A stretch of DNA of 64,000 nucleotides. It comes from CAYJLW01 sp964370965. Its GTDB lineage: Bacteria; Actinomycetota; Acidimicrobiia; UBA2766. Shown here piece by piece: positions 35,106-42,673 of this stretch (positions are counted from its first letter, which is position 1; every line of letters starts with the position of its first letter). The DNA is taken from contig CAYJLW010000003.1 in the NCBI GenBank assembly GCA_964370965.1, positions 1 through 64,000 on the forward strand, written 5' to 3'. A program made the position numbers and the translations under genes. Under the pieces are notes generated by a model, which was not told the origin of the DNA, made no database searches, and saw only the letters and a list, made by a program, of their open reading frames with translations.

Positions 35106-36578
35106 ATGTCGTTCCCCAGCCCGCGGCGGGCCTCCGGCGGTGCTGCCGAGGTGCTCGTCGTGGCCCTCGGCCCCGGCCCGCCACCCGAAGACGTCGTCGC
35201 CGCCTTCGCCGCCGACGAGCGGCCCTTCGCGCTCCTCGGGGCGTGGGCGGGCGGGGGAGCGCTGCTGGGGTCCGAGCCAATGGTGGTCGCCCCCGCCGGC
35301 GGGGTTGGGGGTCCCCGCCGGCACGCGGAGCGCCGCCAGGCGCCGAGCGGTGTGGCAGCCGACGTCGACCCCTTCGACGTCCTCGACTCCGTCCCGCTGC
35401 GGCCGCCCGGAACGCCCGGCGCGCCCGGCGGCGGCGACGCCGTGGGCGGGGGCTGGTTCGGCTACCTGGGCCACCAGTGCGCCGCTCACGTGGAAGCGCT
35501 CCCGGCTCCCGGTCCCCGGCCGGTTCCCGTGGCCCCGTTCGCCCTCGGCTTCTACGACCACGTCCTGCGCTACCGGTCCCCCGAAGGGCAGTGGTACTTC
35601 GAGGCGCTCGTCACCCCCCAGCGGGCGGCCACCCTCGAAGGCCGCATCGAGCTCTTCCGTGAGCGCCTCCGGATCACCGGTGGTCGCACTCCGTGTGCAG
35701 CACCGCAGGGGGTGCACCTACCAGGATGCGGGACCTTCGAGTGCGGTCCCTTCGACGTCCTTCCCGGCCGCGACGAACACGAGGACGCCGTGCGGCGCGC
35801 CCTCGACTACATCGCGGCGGGGGACGTCTACCAGGTGAACCTGTGTGTCCGCCTGGAGGCCGCGTTCGCCGGCGACCCCGCCGGCCTCTTCGCCGCCGCC
35901 GTGAGGCGGCTCCGGCCTCCCTACGCCGCCTTCGTGGGCACACCGGGCGTAGCGGTCGCCTCCCTCTCGCCGGAGCTGTTCCTCGCCACCGTGGGCAGGC
36001 GGGTGCGGACCTCGCCGATCAAGGGCACGATCCCGCGCCCGGGGGACGCCCCGGCAGCCGTCGCGGCCCGCCGCGCCCTGGAGGCGAACCCCAAGGACCG
36101 GGCGGAGAACGTCATGATCGTCGACCTCATGCGCAACGACCTCGGGCGGGTCTGCGACTTCGGCACGGTCCGGGTACCCGCGCTCTACCGTGTCGAGGCC
36201 CATCCCGGCGTGTGGCACCTCGTCTCGGACGTGGTGGGAGAGCTCAGGGAGGACGCCGGCCCCGGGACGCTGCTGCGGGCGTGCTTCCCCCCGGGGTCGG
36301 TGACGGGTGCCCCGAAGGTGCGGGCCACGGAGATCCTCACGGAGCTGGAGGCTGCTGCCAGGGAGGTCGGGATGGGGGCCGTCGGCTACGCCAGCCCTAT
36401 AGGCAGGCAGGAGTGGAACGTCGCGATTCGCACGTTCGAGATGGCGGCCGGACGCATCTGGCTGAGTGTGGGTGGAGGCATCGTGGCGGACTCGGATCCC
36501 GCCGGGGAGTACCGGGAGTGCGGGGCCAAGGCGCGCCCCCTCCTGGAAGCGATCGTGGCCGATGCCGCCGGCCTCTGA
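35106..36578 (+). CDS. pabB: Aminodeoxychorismate synthase component I
   Basis: A protein of 490 residues of the chorismate-binding TrpE/PabB family. The signature block is intact: RTSPIKGTIPRPGD, NPKDRAENVMIVDLMRNDLGRV, FPPGSVTGAPKVRA and SVGGGIVADSDPAGEYREC. It makes 4-amino-4-deoxychorismate for folate with a glutaminase partner. PabB is preferred to TrpE because a pabC-like gene overlaps its 3' end. Near residue 64 a hairpin element also found before nuoH has been inserted in frame and encodes GGVGGPRRHAERRQAPS; the gene remains open. Confidence 0.85.
   Translation: MSFPSPRRASGGAAEVLVVALGPGPPPEDVVAAFAADERPFALLGAWAGGGALLGSEPMVVAPAGGVGGPRRHAERRQAPSGVAADVDPFDVLDSVPLRPPGTPGAPGGGDAVGGGWFGYLGHQCAAHVEALPAPGPRPVPVAPFALGFYDHVLRYRSPEGQWYFEALVTPQRAATLEGRIELFRERLRITGGRTPCAAPQGVHLPGCGTFECGPFDVLPGRDEHEDAVRRALDYIAAGDVYQVNLCVRLEAAFAGDPAGLFAAAVRRLRPPYAAFVGTPGVAVASLSPELFLATVGRRVRTSPIKGTIPRPGDAPAAVAARRALEANPKDRAENVMIVDLMRNDLGRVCDFGTVRVPALYRVEAHPGVWHLVSDVVGELREDAGPGTLLRACFPPGSVTGAPKVRATEILTELEAAAREVGMGAVGYASPIGRQEWNVAIRTFEMAAGRIWLSVGGGIVADSDPAGEYRECGAKARPLLEAIVADAAGL
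35295..35353 (+). repeat. In-frame copy of the nuoD-nuoH hairpin repeat inside pabB
   Basis: GCCGGCGGGG (35295-35304), an 8-base loop and CCCCGCCGGC (35313-35322) match the hairpin at 7918-7945 almost base for base. The following sequence is a diverged copy of the 30-bp unit. It sits in the N-terminal part of pabB without disturbing the frame. Confidence 0.8.
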
Positions 36579-37335
36579 GGGATCCCCGGAGGCGGCGCGC
36601 CGTGCCGATCCGGCGGCGGGCGTGTTCGAGACCGTCCGGGTCGACGGCGGTGTCCCCCTCGCGCTGGACGCGCATCTGGCGCGCCTCGTCCGTACGTGCG
36701 CCGCGCTGTACGGGATCACCGTGGCCGGGGGCGACGCCCGCTTCCGCGTCCGGGGCGCCCTGGCAGTCCTGGGCAGCGAGCGGCCCTGGGACGGCCGCCT
36801 GCGCGTGAGCGTCCGTCCGGACGGGCCCGCCGGCGTCCTCATGTTCCGCCCGGAGGTCCTCCCGCCGCCGGGCGCGTCGAGGCCCTGCACGCTGCGCCCT
36901 CTCGTGGTCCCCGGGGGATGGGGCGAGCACAAGTGGCGGGACCGTTCCCCCTTCGCGGGCACGGACGCCACGAGCGGTCTGCTCCTCGTCGACGAGACCG
37001 GGGAGGTGCTGGAGACCGAGGTGGGCAACTTGTTCGTCGTGCGGGGGGAGGGGGTGGTGACGCCCCCGCTCGACGGCCGTGTCCTGCCCGGGATCACCCG
37101 GGGCCGTCTCATCGGACTCCTCGCCGGCGTCGGCGTGACAGTCGAGGAGCGGCCCGTGCAAGTCGACGACCTCGCGGCCGCGGACGAGGTCTTCCTCACG
37201 AACTCTGTCCGCGGGGTCCAGGGGGTCGCCGCCTGCGAAGGTGTCGGGGACTGGGGCGGGGGCCGGTTCACGCTGCGGGCGGAGGCCCTCCTCGCCGCCG
37301 CTTGGGAAAGGGAGCGGGCGGGGGCCCGTGCGTGA
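36562..37335 (+). CDS. pabC: Class IV aminotransferase / aminodeoxychorismate lyase
   Basis: A protein of 257 residues. The PLP fold-type IV features are the lysine in GEHKWRDRSPFAGTDA, the substrate loop LLLVDETGEVLETEVGNLFVV and LDGRVLPGITRGRLI, then DEVFLTNSVRGVQGV. PabC releases 4-aminobenzoate from aminodeoxychorismate. The start ATG at 36562 lies 17 bases inside pabB, so the two are coupled. A branched-chain or D-amino acid aminotransferase is the alternative, but the pabB neighbour makes PabC likely. Confidence 0.8.
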   Translation: MPPASEGSPEAARRADPAAGVFETVRVDGGVPLALDAHLARLVRTCAALYGITVAGGDARFRVRGALAVLGSERPWDGRLRVSVRPDGPAGVLMFRPEVLPPPGASRPCTLRPLVVPGGWGEHKWRDRSPFAGTDATSGLLLVDETGEVLETEVGNLFVVRGEGVVTPPLDGRVLPGITRGRLIGLLAGVGVTVEERPVQVDDLAAADEVFLTNSVRGVQGVAACEGVGDWGGGRFTLRAEALLAAAWERERAGARA

Positions 37336-37431
37336 CCGCCGAATTGGCCGTCGACGCCGCGCGTACGGTGCGTTAATGTAACACCACGGATCGTGAGCCT
37401 TTCCTGGTCCGCATGTCGCTGTACGGTGGGG

Positions 37432-37450
37432 CGATCCCCCTCGGGGATCG
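37432..37450 (+). promoter_or_regulatory. Leader hairpin before the unknown-family gene at 37471
   Basis: CGATCCCC and GGGGATCG form perfect 8-nt arms around CTC, ending 20 bases before the start codon. A possible -10 box TAATGT lies at 37374-37379. The paralogue at 58051 also has a leader hairpin. Confidence 0.4.
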
Positions 37451-37470
37451 ACACAAGGCGGGTGCCAACG

Positions 37471-37944
37471 ATGGCCATCTCCACCGACCTCGACTCCATC
37501 ACCAGGTTCCTGAGAGGAACCGGCGCCCCGTACAGGCTGGGCCCCCGACCCGTCCAGGACGTCCTCCGTCTCTTCCGGGAGCTCCTCGACTCCGGTCTCG
37601 CCCTCATGCAGGCCCGCGCCGACGGCAGGATCTCCCGTTACATCACAGCTCCCCCGGAGGTGGGGGACCTCGTCTCGATCTGCATCGCAGTCTTCGACAG
37701 CCAGCTCTCGGCCGCGCTGTCCGTCGGGGACGAGACTGTCTCGATCGGTCTCGCCCTCGAACCGGAGATGCTCGAGGCGGTGGCGGGGACGATCCGCGGG
37801 ATCTCCCGCTACTACATGGTGATCTCCGAGACCGACCCGGACTTCCCGGTGCCCAGCCTCGACGTGCTCGAGATGCTCGAGGGCATCCACGACGAGTTGC
37901 ACGATATGGTGTCCCGCGCCCCGGTACCCTCAGCCACGGTGTAG
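37471..37944 (+). CDS. Small conserved protein of unknown family (paralogue of 58051-58557)
   Basis: A protein of 157 residues. I do not recognise the family. It is about 45 percent identical by eye to the protein at 58051-58557 along its whole length: shared blocks are YRLGPR/YRLRPR, ADGRISRYITAPPEVGDLVS against ADGEVSRYVAPPPDVADLIS, SIGLALEP/SIGFGLDP and a C-terminal DVLEMLEGI/DALEMLADI. It looks soluble and alpha/beta, with no signal peptide or cysteine motif. It lies alone between pabC and transaldolase. The start ATG at 37471 removes a low-complexity extension. Confidence 0.75.
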   Translation: MAISTDLDSITRFLRGTGAPYRLGPRPVQDVLRLFRELLDSGLALMQARADGRISRYITAPPEVGDLVSICIAVFDSQLSAALSVGDETVSIGLALEPEMLEAVAGTIRGISRYYMVISETDPDFPVPSLDVLEMLEGIHDELHDMVSRAPVPSATV

Positions 37945-38118
37945 GTCCCGAAGGAACCCCCACTCTCTGCCGGGGCCTCCTGGCAAGGGGCGGGCCAGTT
38001 GTGCGGGCGGTCCCCCCGAACTCTGCCCGCGCCGGCAGGGCGGCGATCCCGGGCCCGTCCGTGGGACGGCTCCGCCGGCCCGGCCCGGATTCTCGGCGCA
38101 CGACGCGAGGCCAGGGGG

Positions 38119-38151
38119 GTTCAAAGGGGGGAAGGAGTCCCCCCTTCGAAC
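38119..38151 (+). promoter_or_regulatory. Strong hairpin in the transaldolase leader
   Basis: Two 14-nt arms (GTTCAAAGGGGGGA and TCCCCCCTTCGAAC) pair with one G-U wobble around AGGAG. The hairpin ends only three bases before the GAGGAGG ribosome-binding site. It could act as an attenuator, a terminator of upstream transcription or an mRNA-stability element. Confidence 0.5.
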
Positions 38152-38166
38152 ACGAGGAGGAGCTCG

Positions 38167-39261
38167 ATGAACGACCCGGCTCGCGCCCTGACCCAGCGGG
38201 GCCAGAGCATCTGGTACGACAACCTCAGCCGCGACCTCATCCGGGACGGTGGCCTCGCCGCGCTCGTCGCCCAGGACGGCGTGGCCGGCGTCACCACGAA
38301 CCCGACGATCTTCGCCAAGGCCGTCGAGGGTTCCGACCTCTATGACGACGACATCCGTGCCCACGGCGACGCCCCCGCCGAGGCGGTGTTCTTCGACCTC
38401 GCCGTCGACGACGTGGGAGCCGCCGCGGACGTCCTGTTCCCCGTCTACGAGCGCACCGGCGGCGTCGACGGCTACGTGAGCCTCGAGGTCTCCCCCGAGA
38501 TCGCCTACGACACGGACACCACCACCACGGCCGCACTCGACCTCTTCCGCCGCCTCGACCGGCCCAACGTCCTCATCAAGATCCCCGGAACCGCGCCCGG
38601 GATCCCGGCGGTGCGCTCCGCGATCGCCGCGGGGGTGAACGTGAACGTCACGCTCCTCTTCGCCGTCGACCGCTACCGCGAGGCGGCGGCCGCCTACATC
38701 GGCGGTCTCGAGGACGTCCTCGCCTCCGGCGGCGACCCGACCCGCTCCGCCAGTGTGGCGAGCTTCTTCGTCTCCCGCGTCGACTCCGCCGTCGACGCCC
38801 GTCTGGAGGAGATCGCCTCACCCGCGGCGCTGTCCCTGCGGGGCCGGGTGGCGGTCGCCAACGCGAAGCTCGCCTACCGGGCCTTCCAGGACGTCTACGG
38901 CGACGACCGCTGGACGCGCCTCGCCGCCGCCGGGGCCCGGGCGCAGCGGCCCCTGTGGGCGAGCACGAGCACGAAGAACCCCGCCTACCCGGACCTTCTC
39001 TACGTCGACGGCCTCATCGGTCCCGAGACGGTGAACACGATGCCGCCCCAGACCCTCGCCGCCTTCGCCGACCACGGCGAGGTGGACGCCACGCTGGAGA
39101 AGGACGTCGACGAGGCCGCACGGGTCATGGCGGCCGTCGCCGACGTCGGCGTCGACTTCGCCGCCGTCACCGAGGACCTCGAACGTGCCGGCGTGCAGGC
39201 GTTCGTGGACTCGTACCACCAGTGCCTCGATGCCATCGAGGCGAAGCGGGCGGACCTGTAG
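38167..39261 (+). CDS. tal: Transaldolase
   Basis: A protein of 364 residues with a TIM-barrel transaldolase sequence: GVTTNPTIFAKA, YVSLEVSPEIAYDT, the Schiff-base lysine K138 in VLIKIPGT, VNVTLLFAVDRYREAAAAYI, ASFFVSRVD and LWASTSTKNPAY. It moves a dihydroxyacetone unit in the pentose phosphate pathway. The start is ATG at 38167 behind GAGGAGG. Length and motifs fit the actinobacterial form. No other pentose phosphate gene is adjacent. Confidence 0.95.
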   Translation: MNDPARALTQRGQSIWYDNLSRDLIRDGGLAALVAQDGVAGVTTNPTIFAKAVEGSDLYDDDIRAHGDAPAEAVFFDLAVDDVGAAADVLFPVYERTGGVDGYVSLEVSPEIAYDTDTTTTAALDLFRRLDRPNVLIKIPGTAPGIPAVRSAIAAGVNVNVTLLFAVDRYREAAAAYIGGLEDVLASGGDPTRSASVASFFVSRVDSAVDARLEEIASPAALSLRGRVAVANAKLAYRAFQDVYGDDRWTRLAAAGARAQRPLWASTSTKNPAYPDLLYVDGLIGPETVNTMPPQTLAAFADHGEVDATLEKDVDEAARVMAAVADVGVDFAAVTEDLERAGVQAFVDSYHQCLDAIEAKRADL

Positions 39262-39278
39262 AGGTCCCCATGGTGGGG

Positions 39279-39320
39279 GTGCGCATGCGTGTGATGCTGT
39301 AGCATCACACGCATGCGCAC
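39279..39320. promoter_or_regulatory. 42-bp near-perfect palindrome over the vapB promoter and start
   Basis: The arms 39279-39298 and 39301-39320 are exact 20-nt inverted repeats around a 2-base centre (GT). TAGCAT at 39300-39305 is followed by seven bases and the vapB ATG at 39313, which lies inside the right arm. It should serve as promoter and VapBC operator, and the start codon would be buried in a hairpin if the region were transcribed from upstream. Confidence 0.7.
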
Positions 39321-39549
39321 CACGCTCAATCTCGATGACGACGTCCTGATGGCGGCCAAGGAGCGGGCCCGACGCGACAAGCGCACCGTCGGCGAGGTGC
39401 TCTCCGATCTCGCCCGCCAGGCTCTCACCGGGAGCTCGGCACCGAGCGCGTCCGGCGAGGCCTTTCACGGGTTCCACCCCCTTCCCCACCGGGGTCCCCC
39501 CGTCTCGAACGCTCTCATCGACGAACTCCGCGAGGACGAACCCGAGTGA
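39313..39549 (+). CDS. VapB-type ribbon-helix-helix antitoxin
   Basis: A protein of 78 residues. The N-terminus MRTTLNLDDDVLMAAKERAR followed by RDKRTVGEVLSDLARQAL is a ribbon-helix-helix domain; the C-terminal tail (HRGPPVSNALIDELRED) would bind the toxin. The stop overlaps the vapC start as GTGA. The start is fixed by the -10 hexamer seven bases upstream, which suggests a leaderless message. Confidence 0.88.
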   Translation: MRTTLNLDDDVLMAAKERARRDKRTVGEVLSDLARQALTGSSAPSASGEAFHGFHPLPHRGPPVSNALIDELREDEPE

Positions 39550-39974
39550 GGGCGCTCCTCGACGTCAATGTCCTCCTCGCCCTGTTCGACATGGACCACA
39601 TAGACCACCAGCTGTCGCGCAAGTGGCTCGACGAAGAGATCGCGTCCGGCTGGGCATCATGCCCGATCACCCAGAACGGGTTCGTGCGCGTCATCACCCA
39701 GCCGCGCTATCCCAGCCCGATCGCTCCCGCCCAGGCGATCGCCCTCCTCGCCGCGGCCTGCGGGGGGCCGGCCCACACCTTCTGGCCCTGCGACGTCAGC
39801 GTCCTGGACGAAGGCGTCGTCGACAGATCCCGGGTGCACGGCCCCCGGCAGGTGACGGACGCGTACCTACTGGCGCTGGCGACGGCACACGGCGGTCGTC
39901 TCGTCACCTTCGACCGATCCGTGGCAGTCTCCGCGGTTCCCGGAGCCACCCCGGCCAACGTCACCGTCCTCTGA
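39546..39974 (+). CDS. VapC PIN-domain toxin
   Basis: A protein of 142 residues with the PIN pattern: LLDVNVLLALFDMDHIDH, CPITQNGFVRVITQPRYPSP, VTDAYLLALATAHGGRLVTFD. The acidic residues in LLDVN, DAYLLA and TFD are the expected metal ligands. TQNGFVRV and the following Pro are typical of the VapC subgroup with RHH antitoxins. The GTG start overlaps vapB. Confidence 0.9.
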   Translation: MRALLDVNVLLALFDMDHIDHQLSRKWLDEEIASGWASCPITQNGFVRVITQPRYPSPIAPAQAIALLAAACGGPAHTFWPCDVSVLDEGVVDRSRVHGPRQVTDAYLLALATAHGGRLVTFDRSVAVSAVPGATPANVTVL

Positions 39975-40039
39975 TTCCTCTGATCCCTCTGAGCCCGGGC
40001 CGCTCGGCGGGGCTCCCCCGCGACTGGGGCGGACCCGGA

Positions 40040-40051
40040 TAGAGTGCCCGG
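40040..40051 (+). promoter_or_regulatory. Leaderless-type promoter of the DNA methyltransferase
   Basis: TAGAGT at 40040-40045 is followed by six bases and the ATG at 40052. The spacing places transcription start at or next to the start codon. There is no ribosome-binding site. Confidence 0.5.
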
Positions 40052-40915
40052 ATGGCGACACGCACGCGGTCCTTCGGGACGTCCAAGCGCGAGAGCCACG
40101 ACGCCGGCGCCTTCTACGGCCGGGGCCTGTGGCCCGTCGAGGTGAGCCGGGCACGGCACTGCGCGGAGTCCCCCGTCCTCGACGAGATCTTCTGCGCCTC
40201 GGCCGAGGACATGGGCCACCTCGTCGACGACAGCGTCGCCCTCATGGTGACCTCGCCGCCGTACCACGTGGGCAAGGACTACGACAGCGACGCCACCCTC
40301 GACGAGTTCCTCGACATGCTCGAACGGGTCTTCCAGGAGACCTACCGCGTGCTGGAGCCCGGTGGCCGGGCGGTCGTGAACGTGGCCAACCTCGGTCGCC
40401 GCCCGTATGTCCCCCTCAGCCACCTCGTCACGCAACGGATGATGGGCGTCGGCTTCCTGATGCGGGGCGAGGTGATCTGGCAGAAGGCCAAGGGCGCGGG
40501 GGGGAGCTGCGCCTGGGGGAGTTGGCGGTCGGCGTCCAATCCCACGTTCCGGGACGTCCACGAGTACTGCCTCTGCTTCTCCAAGGGCCGCTTCGACCGG
40601 GCCCGGCCCGGGGGCAACACCATCGAGCGTGACGAGTTCATGGCCGCCACGCTCTCGGTCTGGGAGATCCCGCCCGAGTCCGCCCGGCGTGTGGGCCACC
40701 CGGCGCCCTTCCCCGTCGCCCTCCCCCGACGCTTCGTCGACCTCTACACGTACGAGGGAGACCTCGTCCTGGACCCGTTCATGGGCTCGGGCAGCACCGC
40801 CGTCGCCGCCGTGGAGTCCGCTCGTCATTACGTGGGCTATGACACGGATCCCGAGTACGTCGCCCTCGCCCGCGACCGGATCGCGGCCGTGGAGGCCCGT
40901 CCCCGGCTCCTATAG
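40052..40915 (+). CDS. Site-specific DNA methyltransferase (beta class, N4-cytosine or N6-adenine)
   Basis: A protein of 287 residues. The catalytic motif IV TSPPY is at 67-71 and precedes the SAM motif I DPFMGSGST near residue 245, the beta-class order. SPPY is frequent in N4-cytosine enzymes, but N6-adenine cannot be excluded. The final part (YVGYDTDPEYVALARDRI) completes the SAM pocket. No restriction endonuclease, specificity subunit or Vsr gene is adjacent, so it looks like an orphan methylase with a regulatory or protective role. Its stop overlaps the convergent GNAT stop by six bases. Confidence 0.88.
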   Translation: MATRTRSFGTSKRESHDAGAFYGRGLWPVEVSRARHCAESPVLDEIFCASAEDMGHLVDDSVALMVTSPPYHVGKDYDSDATLDEFLDMLERVFQETYRVLEPGGRAVVNVANLGRRPYVPLSHLVTQRMMGVGFLMRGEVIWQKAKGAGGSCAWGSWRSASNPTFRDVHEYCLCFSKGRFDRARPGGNTIERDEFMAATLSVWEIPPESARRVGHPAPFPVALPRRFVDLYTYEGDLVLDPFMGSGSTAVAAVESARHYVGYDTDPEYVALARDRIAAVEARPRLL

Positions 40916-41545
40916 GTCCGTCACCATGAGCTGACCGTGGATGCGCCCGCCCCTGCGGTCGCGGAATCCCGGGATCGGCTCCGCCTTGCCGTGACGGCGG
41001 AACCCGACCGCCTCGAAGAAGGCGACGGCGTTCGTGTTCTCGGCCATCGTCCCGAGGTGGACGCCCGGGATGCCGAGGCTCCGGCAGCGCTCCAACCAGG
41101 CGTGCACGAGGCCGCGGCCGACGCCGTTGCCCCGGCCCGGGGTCAGGAGGTCGATGTGCAGGTGCGCCGGCCAGCGGTCGTCGAGGAAGTCGGCGGGGAC
41201 GTGGCGGTCACGGACGACGTCGGCCAAGGCCCTCCAGACGAACCCGGCGGTGCCGGGGCGCAGGGGCAGGCCCTTGCGGAGGATCTTGCGGGCCACGAGC
41301 TTCGTATAGGCAGGGGGCCGGCGGCTGTCGGTGCAGCCCAAGAGGTAGCCCACGACCGTGCCGCCGTCGTCGGCCACGAACGCCGACTCGGGTTCCCGGT
41401 CGGTGTAGTAGGCGCTGAACATGTCGGCGAAGGTCTCCTCGTCCGCCCACTGCCAGTCCACCGGGTCGCCCATGAACCCGGTCACGTAGCAGATGCGCCG
41501 GACCGCGTCCCGGTCGCCGGCGCGGTAGGGGCGGACGTCGATCAT
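40910..41545 (-). CDS. GNAT-family N-acetyltransferase
   Basis: A protein of 211 residues. The GNAT core is seen in VRPYRAGDRDAVRRIC, VADDGGTVVGYLLGC, LHIDLLTPGRGNGVGRGLVH (motif A, the acetyl-CoA pyrophosphate loop) and NTNAVAFFEAVGFRRHG. The substrate is unknown. The start ATG at 41545 is preceded by TACGAT with a six-base gap, another leaderless-type promoter. The 3' ends of this gene and the methyltransferase overlap. Confidence 0.85.
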   Translation of the reverse strand: MIDVRPYRAGDRDAVRRICYVTGFMGDPVDWQWADEETFADMFSAYYTDREPESAFVADDGGTVVGYLLGCTDSRRPPAYTKLVARKILRKGLPLRPGTAGFVWRALADVVRDRHVPADFLDDRWPAHLHIDLLTPGRGNGVGRGLVHAWLERCRSLGIPGVHLGTMAENTNAVAFFEAVGFRRHGKAEPIPGFRDRRGGRIHGQLMVTDL

Positions 41546-41617
41546 CGGGGCATCGTAGGAGGCGCGGGGTCGGAGGTTCACAACCCACGTACGCGGGTCG
41601 TGATCCTCCCACCCGCC

Positions 41618-42673
41618 TCAGGCCGGGTACACGTCCACCTCGGTGGCCTTCACGGTCGCCCACACGGGGCTGCCCTCGGCGAGGCCGAGGTCGGCGAGGG
41701 CGCCGGGGGTGATCTCGGCCACGACCGGCACGGCCGCCGCGACGCGCACCCGTACGCGGTCCAGGGCGGGGTCGATCTCCTCGACGGTTCCCTGCCAGGC
41801 GTTGCGGGGGGAGCCCTCCGGGGCCCGCAGGTGGAGGGCGACGGCGTGGGGGTGGACGACGGCGCAGACGTCGCCGTCGGCGCACGAGTCGGCGGACACG
41901 ATCGCGCCGCCGTTTGGGAGCGTCACCGTGGCGCCGTGTGCCCGACCCCGGAAGAGGTTCACGCCCACGAGCTCGGCCACCCATCGGGAGAGAGGCCGGC
42001 GGCTGATCTCCTCCGGCGTGCCCGCCTGCGTGACCCGGCCCGCCTCCAGGACGACGAGGCGGTCGGCGAGCGTGAGCGCCTCGACGGGGTCGTGGGTGAC
42101 GAGGAGGCGCGTGCCGGCGTAGGAGGCGAGGTGGTGGCGGAGGTCCCGCCGCAGCGCCGCTCGGGCCTCGGCGTCGAGGGCGCTGAAGGGCTCGTCCAGA
42201 AGGAGGAGGCGAGGCTCCGTCACGAGGGCCCGGGCGAGGGCCACGCGTTGCGCCTCACCGCCGGAGAGGCCGTCGGGTCTCTCGTGCGCCCGCCCGGCGA
42301 GGCTCACGCGGTCCAGCCAGGCTGTCGCGGCCCGGTGTGCATCCTGACGGGACATGCCGCGGGAGCGCAGGCCGAACGCCACGTTGTCGAGGAGGCTGAG
42401 GTGGGGGAAGAGGAGGCCGTCCTGGAACACGACGCCGGTCGGCCGCTGTTCTGGAGGCACGCGGACGCCGGCAGCCGTGTCCTCCAGGACGTCGCCGTCG
42501 AGGACGACGCGGCCCTCTGCCACGGCGAGGAGGCCGGCGAGGGCGCGTACGAGCGTGGACTTCCCGGCGCCGTTCGGGCCCAGGAGGACGACGGTCTCGC
42601 CCGTGGGGACGTCGAGGGCGGCGTCGAGGTCGAGGCCGCCCACCCGGACGCCGACGCGGGCTGTGAGGCTCAC
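41618..42673 (-). CDS. modC: Molybdate ABC transporter ATP-binding protein
   Basis: A protein of 351 residues. Walker A GPNGAGKST is at 32-40, the signature LSGGEAQR is at about 135, Walker B is LLLLDEPFSALD and a C-terminal TOBE/Mop domain starts near residue 285 (WQGTVEEIDPALDRVRVRV). The C-terminal TOBE is typical for ModC. The GTG start overlaps the modB stop. Tungstate transport is a possible alternative. Confidence 0.9.
   Translation of the reverse strand: MSLTARVGVRVGGLDLDAALDVPTGETVVLLGPNGAGKSTLVRALAGLLAVAEGRVVLDGDVLEDTAAGVRVPPEQRPTGVVFQDGLLFPHLSLLDNVAFGLRSRGMSRQDAHRAATAWLDRVSLAGRAHERPDGLSGGEAQRVALARALVTEPRLLLLDEPFSALDAEARAALRRDLRHHLASYAGTRLLVTHDPVEALTLADRLVVLEAGRVTQAGTPEEISRRPLSRWVAELVGVNLFRGRAHGATVTLPNGGAIVSADSCADGDVCAVVHPHAVALHLRAPEGSPRNAWQGTVEEIDPALDRVRVRVAAAVPVVAEITPGALADLGLAEGSPVWATVKATEVDVYPA

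Noticed and set aside
35106..36578. TrpE instead of PabB
   Set aside because: The overlapping class IV aminotransferase and absence of trp genes favour PabB, though sequence alone does not fully separate them.
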